Below are positions 12,436-23,096 of a stretch of 64,000 nucleotides of DNA, in pieces. Each line of letters starts with the position of its first letter. The stretch's first letter is position 1. This DNA is from Hypericum androsaemum. Taxonomy: Eukaryota > Streptophyta > Magnoliopsida > Malpighiales > Hypericaceae. The notes below the pieces were generated by a model. That model was not told where the DNA came from. It saw nothing but the letters and a program-made list of their open reading frames with translations, and did not search any database. Both the position numbers and the translations under genes were made by a program. Where the stretch lies: assembly GCA_963995505.1 (NCBI GenBank), contig OZ023182.1, forward strand, positions 10,036,707-10,100,706, read 5' to 3'.

Positions 12436-12646
12436 AAGGCTCAGCTACAGAAGCTTTCTACAAAATTGAACGGGTGGCCTCATGTCAGAGAATGATGAAA
12501 GCGGCTTCCATATTGTTTTTGAAAGGGAAGAGCTTATCCCTACAAATTTGTCTTTTATAGAATCGACACACTCTTGGTACTCGATAACTCACTCTTGCAC
12601 TGTCATTTGGCTTTTTAAACTTCGCTGGTTGTGGTATTCTAGTGTT

Positions 12647-12648
<2 letters not shown>

Positions 12649-12677
<29 letters not shown>
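12649..12677. repeat. (CT)n microsatellite in the kinase 3' region
   Basis: A pure CT run about 215 bases after the kinase stop codon, probably in the 3' UTR. The rest of 12436-13128 has no recognisable coding content. Confidence 0.9.
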
Positions 12678-12680
<3 letters not shown>

Positions 12681-13128
12681 TTTCGTCTATTGTGTTTCTA
12701 GCTCAGGGATTTTTCCAGATTGGAGAGCCTCGTGATAAAATGGGCTCTTCATTTTGAGAGAGTACACACTTCTAGATCGAAGGTCGAATACCTTGGACGT
12801 CCGACCGACCTTACAAATGTACCCATCAGGATCATTCTGGAGTTTATTAATAGTGATATTTAATAATTAAAATTTTACCGCAGTAAAATATTGTCGAGAT
12901 ATTCTTTTCTTACCGCAATTTTTTTATTGAGCGACTTTGAAACTCCAACAATAGAAAGAAAATAACCGAGGGACGAAGCGGTGTCGTTTGGTTGAGAGGG
13001 AAGTTAAAACAGCGCGTCCTTTTCGGTTGCCAACTAGGACATGCTCGCGGGGACTTGTTCGAGAGAGAAACCTACTCGCAGCCTCCCACGCGTCGCCACT
13101 CCCTCCTTTTAATTTTGATTCCAAGTCC

Positions 13129-13151
13129 CTCTCTCTCTCTCTCTCTCTCTA
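13129..13151. repeat. (CT)n tract at the NF-YC leader
   Basis: A CT run directly before AGGGTTTCTGCAG, about where the first non-coding exon of the NF-YC gene should begin. Pyrimidine tracts at transcription starts are common in plants. Confidence 0.7.
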
Positions 13152-13193
13152 GGGTTTCTGCAGTTCCAGAGGAGGAGACGAAGAGCTCTAACG

Positions 13194-14268
13194 GTGACTG
13201 GGCATCTCTTCTTTTATTCCCATTTCCCGCCTTTCAATTGCCCTATTTATTTCTTCTCCGTTGCATGTCATCAAGATTTTAATAATAATGCGTTTGGGAA
13301 TCTTTAGTTTCTGGATTTTTTGAATCAGGAAAATGCTCGACTATTTAGGTTTTGTTTATTATGTGATATGCCGGCTTTCCAACTAACTGCCAGTTTGTTG
13401 ATTGTGATGTTGTGGCTATCGTTCGGGTTTAGTGTGATTCTGGCTACGCTACGTTGAAGTGGGTGAATTGGCCTTCTGTAACTTTAGCTCTTCGTTAGTC
13501 GAATCATAGCAAGCTACTCCTTCGCGGACCATGATAGAACAATGCGGTCCTCTTTTCGTTGCAAGCAAGCAATATTTGATAAGAGTATGTAGTTCGGATT
13601 TGGTAGTTTAGAAAGCATTTTTCGTTGTCCCTGCTTTTTAAGGCCTACTGTATTCCATGATCCCTTTTCTCGCATGGATCAGGAGGAGATGGTGAAGGAT
13701 TACAAGATGGGGAGAACTAAGCATTCCTTTTTCCCTTTCCGGGATAGCTTGAGTAGCCTTCTAGGTTTAGACCAGCTTCGTGCAATAGTCAGAAGCAGTT
13801 TAGGAGGCTACCATCAGCTATTGGCGTGGTTTACCAGAAGGATAGATGGCGCTTAGGATTGATCAAGGCATAGTAGTTTTCGAAAGATAGACTTTTGCCT
13901 CTCTTCAAGACTTCAACAGCCTATGTTGTCGTCCCTGTTCTTAGCCAGCTTATCGTTCATATACAGTATGGAGTTTGAGCAACAATGTACGTGGGTTTGG
14001 CATAAATTGTTGAGCTGGTACCTGTAGGACTGCCAGAAGCAATTATAATGGTGTTGCTTTACAGTTCGGCCTATTATCGGTTTATCAGGCAATATTATGT
14101 GCATTTCATGTCTCCTGGCTGCAATATCCGGAGTTGCAGTTGTCTCAAATAACTCCCCATCTGTGTTTCCTTAGTGTCTAGTTATATCTTTCTCCTTGAC
14201 GTTGACAAGATATAAGAAGTTGCTTCTCATGTTTCCTACTATTTGACTTCTAATCCTCTATTTTACAG
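13194..14268 (+). other. Probable 5' UTR intron of the NF-YC gene
   Basis: A donor (ACG|GTGACT) and an acceptor (TTTTACAG|TG) bracket 1075 bases with no coding signal, immediately before the NF-YC start codon. A leader intron is common in plant NF-YC genes. No transcript evidence is available. Confidence 0.55.
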
Positions 14269-14271
14269 TGC

Positions 14272-14292
14272 ATGGATGAGACAATAAACTAA
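14272..14292 (+). promoter_or_regulatory. Short upstream ORF (6 codons) in the NF-YC leader
   Basis: If the leader intron ends at 14268, the final leader exon holds an ATG whose frame closes after six codons, 29 bases before the main start at 14322. It could lower translation of the main ORF. Whether the mature mRNA retains this ATG depends on the splice site. Confidence 0.4.
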
Positions 14293-14321
14293 ACACAGCC
14301 AAATAAATTGGAGAAGCACTC

Positions 14322-15176
14322 ATGGATCAAGCAGAAGAGAGACAACAGCAACAGCATCAGCATCAGCATCAGCATCAGCATCAGCACCAAGTCTACGCAC
14401 AACAACCCGTGATGGGTGTTGTTGCTGGATCTGGTCCAATGGCTTATAGCACCAGTCCATACCAATCGGGTTCACTGCTTGCTTCTGGAGCTCCTTCAAT
14501 TTCTGTTCCGTCCCCAGCTGAGGGCCTGGCTGCGTTTTCTAGTTCTCCTCACCAGCTCTCCTATCAACAGGCCCACCACCATCAACAGCAGCAGCAGCAA
14601 CATCAGCACCAACAGCTTCAGATGTTTTGGGCCAATCAGATGCAGGAAATCGAGCAAGCCACTGATTTCAAGAACCACAATCTTCCCCTAGCAAGGATCA
14701 AGAAGATCATGAAGGCCGACGAAGATGTGAGGATGATTTCGGCAGAGGCTCCGGTTGTCTTTGCAAAGGCATGCGAGATGTTCATCTTGGAATTGACGCT
14801 GCGGTCCTGGATTCACGCAGAGGAGAACAAACGGAGGACACTGCAGAAGAACGATATCGCAGCAGCGATTTCAAGGACTGATGTTTTCGACTTCCTGGTG
14901 GACATAATCCCGAGAGACGAGCTGAAAGAGGAGGGTCTCGGAGTCGGAAAAGCTCCAATGCCCCCCATGGTCGGTTCACCTGCTGGCGACATGCCTTACT
15001 ATTATGTCTCGCCAGCAGCGGGGCCTCCTGGCATGATGATGGGGAACCCGATCGCGGATCAAGCAGCCGCATACGGGATGCAGCAACCTCAGCCACATAT
15101 GGCCTTTGTGCCATGGCAGCAGCCTCAACTGCAGCAGCAACCACCACAACCCCATAAGCAGGCTGATGATAGTTGA
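14322..15176 (+). CDS. NF-YC: Nuclear factor Y subunit C (NF-YC9/NF-YC3-like), 284 aa
   Basis: An intronless coding region. The N-terminus is Gln/His-rich: repeated CATCAG codons give an HQ run at residues 11-23, and a second Gln/His block lies near 85-98. The histone-fold domain covers about 120-197, with [20 protein letters not shown], then [23 protein letters not shown] and [14 protein letters not shown], all diagnostic of NF-YC. The C-terminus is Pro/Gln/Met-rich. NF-YC pairs with NF-YB through the histone fold, then with NF-YA or CONSTANS-type CCT proteins at CCAAT or related sites in the nucleus. Arabidopsis relatives act in flowering, light and ABA responses; the role here is inferred. 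The HQ tract is a likely site of length variation. Confidence 0.95.
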   Translation: MDQAEERQQQQHQHQHQHQHQHQVYAQQPVMGVVAGSGPMAYSTSPYQSGSLLASGAPSISVPSPAEGLAAFSSSPHQLSYQQAHHHQQQQQQHQHQQLQMFWANQMQEIEQATDFKNHNLPLARIKKIMKADEDVRMISAEAPVVFAKACEMFILELTLRSWIHAEENKRRTLQKNDIAAAISRTDVFDFLVDIIPRDELKEEGLGVGKAPMPPMVGSPAGDMPYYYVSPAAGPPGMMMGNPIADQAAAYGMQQPQPHMAFVPWQQPQLQQQPPQPHKQADDS

Positions 15177-15696
15177 TAGAGCGTGTTCGGTCGTCGGACG
15201 CTGCTTTTCCGTTGATGGTTTTGGTTAACAAATCCCGATTTCTTCTGTTGAAGAAACTCGACGGTTACGTCTCCGATTATTATTTTATATATCAGAATTG
15301 TTGGTTAATAAAACTTGGTTATTTATAAATCCGTTTTTGACAATTTGGGTTCATATTAAATACATAAATAATTCAGCAACACCAATCCCAAAATAGAAGA
15401 AACAGGTCAAAAAATTAGAAGGAAAAAATATATTAATAACCCTAGAAGAAGGGTCGAAATTACGGAATAAGAGACCGAGTAATTGGGTGCATATTATATA
15501 CGTATAATCCTCACCGGCCCCAAAATTTAGTATTATCCCGCAACGACGCCGTATCCCTAAAGAAAAAAACATAACAACTGAATTGAAAACAAGAGTTTAC
15601 CAAAAAAAAGGAAAACAAGACGATCCTAAATTCCTAATTCCTTAGGATAAAACCCTAACCCTAGGACACCCTAGGACGCTGGGGGGGCGATCGAAG

Positions 15697-16209
15697 TCAA
15701 ATCTGGTCAATGTCGTCGTCGGGGTCGAGTTCCTTGAAAGCCCATTCATACTCGTTGCGTAGCTTCTCCTCCTCCTCGGGGGTGAAGTCGCACTCGACGC
15801 CGAATAACCGCCGCACGTACTCGACGCTCCGGTTCTTGATCCTGTCCGCGATGGTCTCGATCAGCAGCTCCAGAAGCGCCGCCACGTTCAGGTAGTTGGC
15901 CGCCATGATCAGATGAGGCAGCTCCTGGTTATTGAGCGGATCCACGAACCGGGCGTCGCGTTCCTTCTTAGTCTGGGCCTTCTGAGCCGCAGCCTGTTCA
16001 TCCCCGTCCTCCGCGGGCTCCTCCTCCTCGCAGTAATTGAGGATGAATCGGAGCTCCCACGATGTGACGTTGGGGACCGGGATCTTGTCGTCCGTCAGAT
16101 CCTCCATTAGGCCCTTGACCAAGCCGAGTTTCATCGCAACCGTCTTGTCCACCAAGAAATCCTCCCCATCCCCCGACGTTAGGGTTATTCTCTCCTTCTC
16201 TCCTTCCAT
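15697..16209 (-). CDS. SKP1-like protein (SCF ubiquitin ligase adaptor), 170 aa, intronless
   Basis: The N-terminal half has the BTB/POZ fold of SKP1 (ITLTSGDGEDFLVDKTVAM; VPNVTSWELRFILNYCEE). An acidic/Gln-Lys linker follows. Then come the helices that bind F-box proteins (LIMAANYLNVAALLELL, ETIADRIKNRSVEYVRRLF, FTPEEEEKLRNEYEWAF). SKP1 links CUL1 to F-box proteins in the nucleus and cytosol. Most plant SKP1-like proteins end at or just after a WAFE sequence; this one reads WAFK and adds about eleven mostly acidic residues ending DIDQI. The sequence has diverged clearly from the canonical SKP1 core, as the many fast-evolving ASK paralogs have. Frame and start are clean, with a TATA-like element about 100 bases upstream of the ATG. 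It may be a functional paralog with narrow expression. Confidence 0.9.
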   Translation of the reverse strand: MEGEKERITLTSGDGEDFLVDKTVAMKLGLVKGLMEDLTDDKIPVPNVTSWELRFILNYCEEEEPAEDGDEQAAAQKAQTKKERDARFVDPLNNQELPHLIMAANYLNVAALLELLIETIADRIKNRSVEYVRRLFGVECDFTPEEEEKLRNEYEWAFKELDPDDDIDQI

Positions 16210-16307
16210 CGTCTCGTCTCGCTCTCCCTTTTTCTTTTTCTCCCCCTGGCCGCTTTATTTTTCTTGCGAGTGGGTGGTGGGTGGGGGTGTCCAATACCAA
16301 GAGCAGC

Positions 16308-16317
16308 CTATATATAG
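16308..16317 (-). promoter_or_regulatory. TATA box of the SKP1-like gene
   Basis: The minus strand reads CTATATATAGG about 100 bases upstream of the SKP1-like start codon, a usual position for a plant TATA box. Confidence 0.6.
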
Positions 16318-16478
16318 AAGATAAGGGCACGGGGGCGGTTTCGTCTTTTCACAGCTTTTTCCAACTTCCGAGTTGAAAGGGCTTCCTCTTCCAATTCGAA
16401 TTCTGCCTCTTGACTTCCGAGATTGGTGGTCTTCTTCCTTTTTAACTCTTCAAACTATACGAAGTCAATATATATATA

Positions 16479-16536
16479 TTATTTTTTTCCTGATAAGGTA
16501 ATATATATATATATAACCTTATCAGGAAAAAAATAT
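16479..16536. repeat. Near-perfect inverted repeat (hairpin) around an AT repeat
   Basis: Arms of 19 bases (16481-16499 and 16516-16534; arm sequence ATTTTTTTCCTGATAAGGT) flank a loop made of TA repeats. The surrounding 16340-17150 is AT-rich with no coding content. Confidence 0.75.
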
Positions 16537-17159
16537 TACCTTATTTTTTTAATAAATCCCAATCCTAACTAGACTCCCCCTGTAACAATATCCTAATTAG
16601 ACGACCCCTTATGAAAGGAATCCTAATTACTTTAAAAGAGTAAACCAAGAATCCTAATCAGACCACCCAATATCAATAATTCCTGATATTTTTTAAATAT
16701 CGATAATTCAACCATAAACATTCCTAACCTAATTTGCAATTACGGACCGCAGAAAAATATTATTTTAGACTTTAGAGAATTTATTAAAATTGTATTTTTA
16801 CATAAAAAAAACGTAAATACCAACAATCACTTAATAAAAAATTGGGATCAAAATTTAACACAATTACAAACTGACGTCCTACTAAAAATTTATGTATTTT
16901 TTCAAAATACAAAACTTCAGGCTAAAATTTAGCACTAAAAAACAATTGCCATCGACTCCGGTTGGAGACTTTTTATCATTTTACAGTATTAAATTCTCCT
17001 TTTTAAAAGCAAATATCACAAAACTTGATCCCTACTCCAATACGCGTCTCTGTTACAAAACTCCCCACTCGCCTGGAAGGAAATACAAGGAGGGAGGGAG
17101 CACGTGATCTCAACAATAATATATCCTCGTCTAAATTGAAACTGAAAGAAGTCCATCTA

Positions 17160-19717
17160 TCAAGCAGAAATTTGCCCTTTCGTCTTTTTTCTGCTCTTCT
17201 TCTTTAACAATCCTCCTTTGACACCAAGTGTTTTCAGTTTCTGCTTCCTTCTTTCTAGTTCTTTATCCTCAAATCCGCTGTCCATCATCTTCATCGTGGC
17301 CACCCGTCTAGCCTTGTACACCTGCAATTTGGTACAACACACTGCATTAAGCACCTGTTCGAATAATGATGCATAGTCGTAGTAGCAGGCTAGCAGCAAC
17401 TGAATACAACATAATCACAATGCTTGTCTTAATGTCGACGCCTAGAAGTTTGCTATGCGATGTCAGCTCAAACAGAAGACTTCTCTTCCCTGATTAGAAC
17501 ATAGGACCGCACCGCGGTTTGCAGATTGAACAGAAATTGAAAAGAAAACTAGAATACAACGAGACAAGGACGGCAGTTCAAAAGGAAAGGAAAGACAGCC
17601 GCTCATTCATGCAAGCTACTGGCCAGAGAAAAAGAGCTAAAGTATCTTACCCTCGAGATAACAGTAAGGACCTCCTCCTCCTGGCATTCAAATTCCTCCA
17701 ATTGTCTTTCAAGAACAGCTTCTATTCCATGGACAAGATCTACATCATTCTGCATATACATGCCCCAAAGATGAAGCCATTGCAAAATTGATTTGATGAA
17801 ATGAAAAACATTGCTAGTAAAACTAAGCACGTGCTGGAGGGAGAGTGAATCATATCCAAGCAAAACTTTTATGTGACACCAGACAACGATGCATAGACTA
17901 AAGAAATCTATCCAAGTAAGCTGGTGCAATGCGTACCCAGTCACCAATGCTCATCATTCACCTACATCTATCCGCAAATGTCACAAGCTAGCTCAAAGAC
18001 AAAAGCAAGCATATGCCAGGTTTCAGCAGACCTTATACATGAACGCTAAAAGCATGTAAATTGCAAGCAGAATCGAGAACTTATAACTTGAGGGTATGTT
18101 GAAAAACACCAAGATGATCTAGATGAATGACCTCGAAAAGAGCAGCTTGAATGTTTTCTTAAATAATCATTTAAAAACTACATCAATGTGACAATCGCAA
18201 CACAGAAAATCCAGAGTTCATGAATGCCGAAAGCCAAAGTAATCCATTTACCTCCGTAACAAAACTGACAGCCAGGCCTCCTCTACCTGCTCTTGCAGTA
18301 CGTCCTACACGATGAACATAATCTCTGGGATCCCTGTGGTCAGTAACTCCTGGTTAGCTCATTTGTGGATGTTAAGATAAGGAGCAACAAAAAAAATTTT
18401 TAACGGGAGTATGACCTCGGAATGTCATAGTTGATAACAAGATCAACAGTAGGAATGTCCAAACCACGGCTGGCGACATCAGTAGCAATCAATATAGAAG
18501 CATGTTCAGACTTGAACCTATGCAAGGACGCAAGTCTGAGAGCCTGGGATTTAAATGAATGTAGAGCCACAGCATCCACATCAAGCTCCTCTAGTAATAA
18601 ACTCAGAAGATGACAACTTCTGCATCCACTCAACAAAGTCAGATATCTACAAGCTCTTTAAAAAAGAAGCACAAAAAACATATCCCGTGAGAAGCAAGCT
18701 TGTACCTGCAGGTGGAAACAAAAATGATGGCGGAGCGTATCTTCATATCTTCCAATTTGGACAAAATGTGGAATAGGTACACGTCCTTAACACTCTTGGG
18801 GACGAAGAGATACTGCTGTTTGAGGGTGTCGACGATCTTGAACCCTTCGTAGGCCTCGTAGAAGTAGGCCTTATTCGCAGAGAGCTCCAGCAGCTTCTCC
18901 AGGTTACTTGTCATGGTTGCGGAGAACAACAAAGTCTGCCTATTCTTAGGCAAGCACTCAAAAACAACTCTCAGCTCCTCCTGAAACCCGGTATCCAGAA
19001 CCCTATCCGCTTCATCCAGAACCAGGAACTGGCAGACAAAAGATAGGCGGTCGGTCATTCCTAAAATCAAAAGTAAAACCCTAGGGAAAGAAAGGGTAAA
19101 GGCGGTACCTTGGTCCTGGAAAAGACAGGGGGGACATCGGAATTGTCCTGGAGGAGGACCTTGAGGCGGCCGGGGGTGGCAATGACGACGTGGGGCCTAC
19201 TGACGAGGGCCCTGACCTGGGTGAGCATGTCCATGCCCCCGACGACGACGGAGCAGCGGAGCTGGATGCCGGAGCCGAGGGCGCGGAAGTGGTCTGCGAG
19301 CTGGTAGGCTAGCTCGCGGGTGGGGGTCAGGACGAGGGCGAAGACGCCGTAGGGGTCGACGGAGAGGCGGTGGAGGATGGGGATGGCGAAGGTGGCTGTC
19401 TTTCCGGAGCCGGTCTGGGCGAGGCCGAGGACGTCCTGGCCGGCGAGGATGCGGGGGATGCAGTGGGCCTGGACGGGGGTGGGCCGCTTCATGCCCAGCT
19501 CCTTGCAGGTCAGGACGGCCCATTCGGGGAGGCCCAGCTTGGAGAAGGAGGCGGCGGCGTCGGCGTCGGCGTCGGGAGTGGAGATCTGCTTCTCGATGAC
19601 ATGGGAGTCCGGATGGTTTAGGGTTTCGGGTTCGGTGCTGGCTGGAGTAACAGAAGCGTGGGTCCTGGAGGAGGAAGGTTTAGAGAAGAGAGGGAAGCTG
19701 GGGTCCACCTCCTCCAT
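17160..19717 (-). CDS. RH36: DEAD-box ATP-dependent RNA helicase, RH36 / Dbp8 / DDX49 type, 492 aa
   Basis: Six minus-strand exons keep frame: 19717-19109, 19028-18706, 18619-18416, 18333-18252, 17749-17651 and 17321-17160. Motifs in order are the Q-motif region ([21 protein letters not shown]), motif I AQTGSGKT (100-107), PTRELA (132-137), DEAD (208-211), SAT (239-241), VASRGLDIP, and [11 protein letters not shown] split across exons. The C-terminus is Lys/Arg-rich ([20 protein letters not shown]), fitting a nucleolar protein. Family members remodel pre-rRNA during 40S subunit biogenesis; the Arabidopsis relative (SLOW WALKER3) is needed for female gametophyte divisions. All catalytic motifs are intact. 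The GC-rich first exon gives long antisense open frames that are not genes. An inverted-repeat insertion sits in the upstream region. Confidence 0.95.
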
Positions 19718-19840
19718 TCTATTTAACTTTTACGCGCTCTCACCGTCTCTCTTCGGATGACCACTACGTTTTCGTTATATTGGGTTTGGAGAAAGAGGTT
19801 AGGGTTTGGGGGTCTCGAGGCGTGTGGCCGGACGACAGGG

Positions 19841-21008
19841 CTAACTTCACCTGGGGCTTCTATCTCGTTTTTTCCCAAAATGGTGCTACACTACAATTTT
19901 ATTATTAATATGGTGTTACTGTTGAAAAAATTCTGAGAATTGTATTTATTTCCTAGATCAAAAAAAATATTGACCTGAAGTACTCAGATCAAAAAAATTA
20001 TTTGACCTAGATGTAAAATCGAAAAAAAACTTCGAATTGACCCGACACCTACAGCTCGAAAAAAACTTTCGATCTCAGTCTTCTGACATTTTTTTGTTGA
20101 AAGAAGAGGTGACTTCTCGCACACAGTTCTATAGCATGAATTGAAATTAACTATTGATAATAGGCCTTATCTACTATTGGTAAGAGGTGACTTATTTGTT
20201 TGTAAAGGCAAAAACACTAGCATAACATACAAAGTGTAATTAATTTTTTATTAATCAAGAAATTTTGAAGAATATATATCATTTTTTTAAGTTTTACTCG
20301 ACTGAGATCTAAATTAATTTGTACATTATATCAAAAAAATAGATTATCTATTCTTTCTGAAGATAACTATATATTATCTAGAATCTAGATCACATATATG
20401 AAATTGTGCAACAATTCTAAATTTGTAATTTTAAGTGGTCGTCCTGATTCATTGTTTAATTATGTGATAGAGTTTGGTGACATTCATTACCAAATATATA
20501 AATCAAGTGACAATAAATTATTCTAACAAAATAAAAAAATTTCAGTTGAAATGACTTCTAAGAACAAATAAGGCCGATTCCAATAGTTAATTTCAATTCA
20601 TGATATAGAACTGTGTGCTCTGGCACCTCTTCTTTCAACCAAAAAATGTCAGAAGACTCAGATCGAAAGTTTTTTTCGACTTGAGATTTTTCTCTCTTCA
20701 GAGGTTGAAAATTTTTTTTGACTTGGATCCCGAGTCGATTCTAATTTTTTTCGATTTCAGATTCAGGTCAAATAATTTTTTCGATCTCAGTACCTCAGGT
20801 CGAAATTTTTTTTCGATCTGGGAAACTGACACCATTCTCGGAATTTTTTCAACAATAACACTATATTTATAATAAAATTGTACTGTAGCACTATTATGGA
20901 CAAAAATCAGTTCAGTTTAACAAGTAATATAAATTAATAATTAATTCATTAATAGGGTTTTCCCGTATAAACGAGGGACAAAAAAATACCACTAACTTCA
21001 CCTGGGGC
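19841..21008. mobile_element. Long-TIR insertion bracketed by a 17-bp direct repeat
   Basis: CTAACTTCACCTGGGGC occurs at 19841-19857 and again, perfectly, at 20992-21008. Between them, about 19868-20180 and 20575-20905 are inverted copies of each other (~300 bases, moderately diverged). Shared phrases include TGCTACA-TACAATTTTATTA at the ends, GTTGAAAAAATTC, GTCAGAAGACT, and AATAGTTAATTTCAATTCATG at the inner ends. The core between the arms is AT-rich with no coding content. This fits a non-autonomous DNA transposon, but no transposase or standard 8-9 bp target duplication was found. The right side has about 85 extra bases between the inverted arm and the direct repeat, which suggests the left terminus was trimmed. 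Confidence 0.75.
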
Positions 21009-23096
21009 CGTCCCCGTTCTTGAAATCGCCAAATACCGGCGGGAATTGCTCGTAGCGACCTATCAAGAAAGACAGAGAAGAAGAAAAAATTTCAAACCAT
21101 ACAAGTCAAAAACATTTCTCTCAAACCATCCAACCCTCTAAATCATCACCCACGAACCTAGTGCACTCCCCACACACACCATCAAACAAGGTATTGCTAA
21201 GATTGCACAAACATGAATAATATAAGAAATTTTCAACCTGAAAATAAAAAAAAATTAAATCAAGAAGCTAACAAAACGATTTACTAGAGAAAAGGAAAAA
21301 TGCCAAGTACTCGCTGGTGCTGCTCCACGTGAGGCTGACCTCGGTTCACGTCTCTGCCTCGAGGGGTAGTGGTGGAGAAGGAAGAAGTAGTGAATTAATA
21401 AAACATAAAGAGATGACATGACATATTTAAAATGACAAATACTTTATGTAAGTTAGTAAGATGTTGCGATCACCAAAAAATGATTTCATAGTATTATTTG
21501 ATCTGTTTGGAGAAATAAGAGGATTGTGTGAACAATTTTTATGTAAAAAGTACTTATTGAACTTTTCGAGACAGTAAAAAACTTATTTGACCTTTATTCT
21601 TATTTGAAATAACTTATACAAAATTACAGATTTGTCTCACTTCATCTCCAAATTCTTATTCCATCTATTTCCATGGCTACAAAATTTTATAAAAGGACAA
21701 AAATTTCTAGTAAAATTCTTTTACCATTTTATCTTATTCACCATATTTAACACAATTAATGGTGATCATTTAATCTAATATATAATTTTCGTGACATGTA
21801 TTCAATTTTTTCATATCCGGATTCAAATATTTCAGTTCAGATACATACTCGAGTTTTCTTAACTTATATTTTCGGACATGAAAACAGTTACATATAGTAA
21901 ATAGTTAATTCATATATGTGATAAAAAAGCATGCATACTTGTCAAACTATTTGACAACATATGTGAAATATCCAAACATTTAGATGATATTTTATTTGCT
22001 ATGAATAATTTGGATAGCATTTCATTTGATGAAATAACACATAATACAATGTTTAATAAATTATATAGTTCATATTATTTTGTTGGTATCGTATAGTTCC
22101 TTGTATTCCAACAAACATTTTTTTGGTATCTGTATCCACAATTTTTTTGGATATCATATAGTTCCTTGTTCAGATACAAATAACAATACTAAAATATACT
22201 TATTCGAATATTCAAGAACAGCACTTGATGTTACCAAACATTGTATTAGACAACTTGAACAAATGATTGTGTCTAATACTATTCTGTTTCTCTAGACCTG
22301 TAAGAATAGGTACAAAGGCGATACCGAAACCGACCAACCGTCGTGTCGGGATGGGAGGTGGAAAACATAAATCTGGTTACTTGCAGCGTAAATCGTGCCG
22401 GCGGTCGCAACCTCACAAGTGGCCGAGAGGAAACCTTGTACTAAGTAGGATGTTATTGGCCTTTTATTTATATACCTCAAGGGGTTTTTGCCCCTCTTTC
22501 TACCAAAAACAAATTAGCTCATCGATAGTTATAATGTGGGATTCAAGCTTCCTTCAGATGCATGCTGGTTAGTTGCCTCTGTCCACTTCCAAACAACATC
22601 AATCTATCCAATGAGGTCTGAGCCTGAGAGCATATATCATAGGACCCAGTCTCCTCCTTGATAACCGGTTTGATCAGTAAACCTGTCTCTAGGTAACTCC
22701 ACCTGGAACAAGTCCTCTTAACTTGCTTAACTGTGAGTAAGGATGCATGCCTCAACAACTCGGCCGTTTCTTAATAGCTTGATGTTGCAAGATCCAGATT
22801 TTGCTAGTCATGGTAACAGCATCCCTCCCCTATCTTCCGAAGAAAAGACAGCAACCCTGCCTGCATCCAGTGATGGACACTGCAGCTTCTTAACATCGAT
22901 GAAGTGGCGCCGGATATATGTCCAATGGTCGGTAGCGCAACTTGTCATTGTGAGGCAATGGTCCCTCCTACAGTGTTCAATCAAACAAATGATGGACCTT
23001 TCCTTTCGATGAGAAACACATGATCAGCCTAATCACTCCTACTACACTAGAAAACAACCCTTCATCATTGCAGTGGGACGTCATACCACATCACTC
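21009..23096. other. Intergenic, AT-rich
   Basis: No coding motif was found on either strand. Two points may matter: an E2F-like GGCGGGAAT at 21038-21046, and 22300-23096, which is less AT-rich and directly downstream of the FTSHI4-like stop codon. The latter could hold that gene's 3' UTR or a decayed terminal exon, but no matching coding sequence could be recognised. Confidence 0.5.

Noticed and set aside
13674..13856. 60-codon plus-strand ORF between the kinase and NF-YC genes
   Set aside because: It falls within the probable NF-YC leader intron and has no recognisable motif.
19197..19621. Long open frames rich in Pro/Arg or Gly/Ala on both strands over the RH36 first exon
   Set aside because: They lie in other frames of a GC-rich exon whose true frame has all helicase motifs.
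22267..22758. ORFs downstream of the FTSHI4-like gene as missing terminal exons
   Set aside because: None of the frames matches the expected FTSHI4 tail or another known motif.
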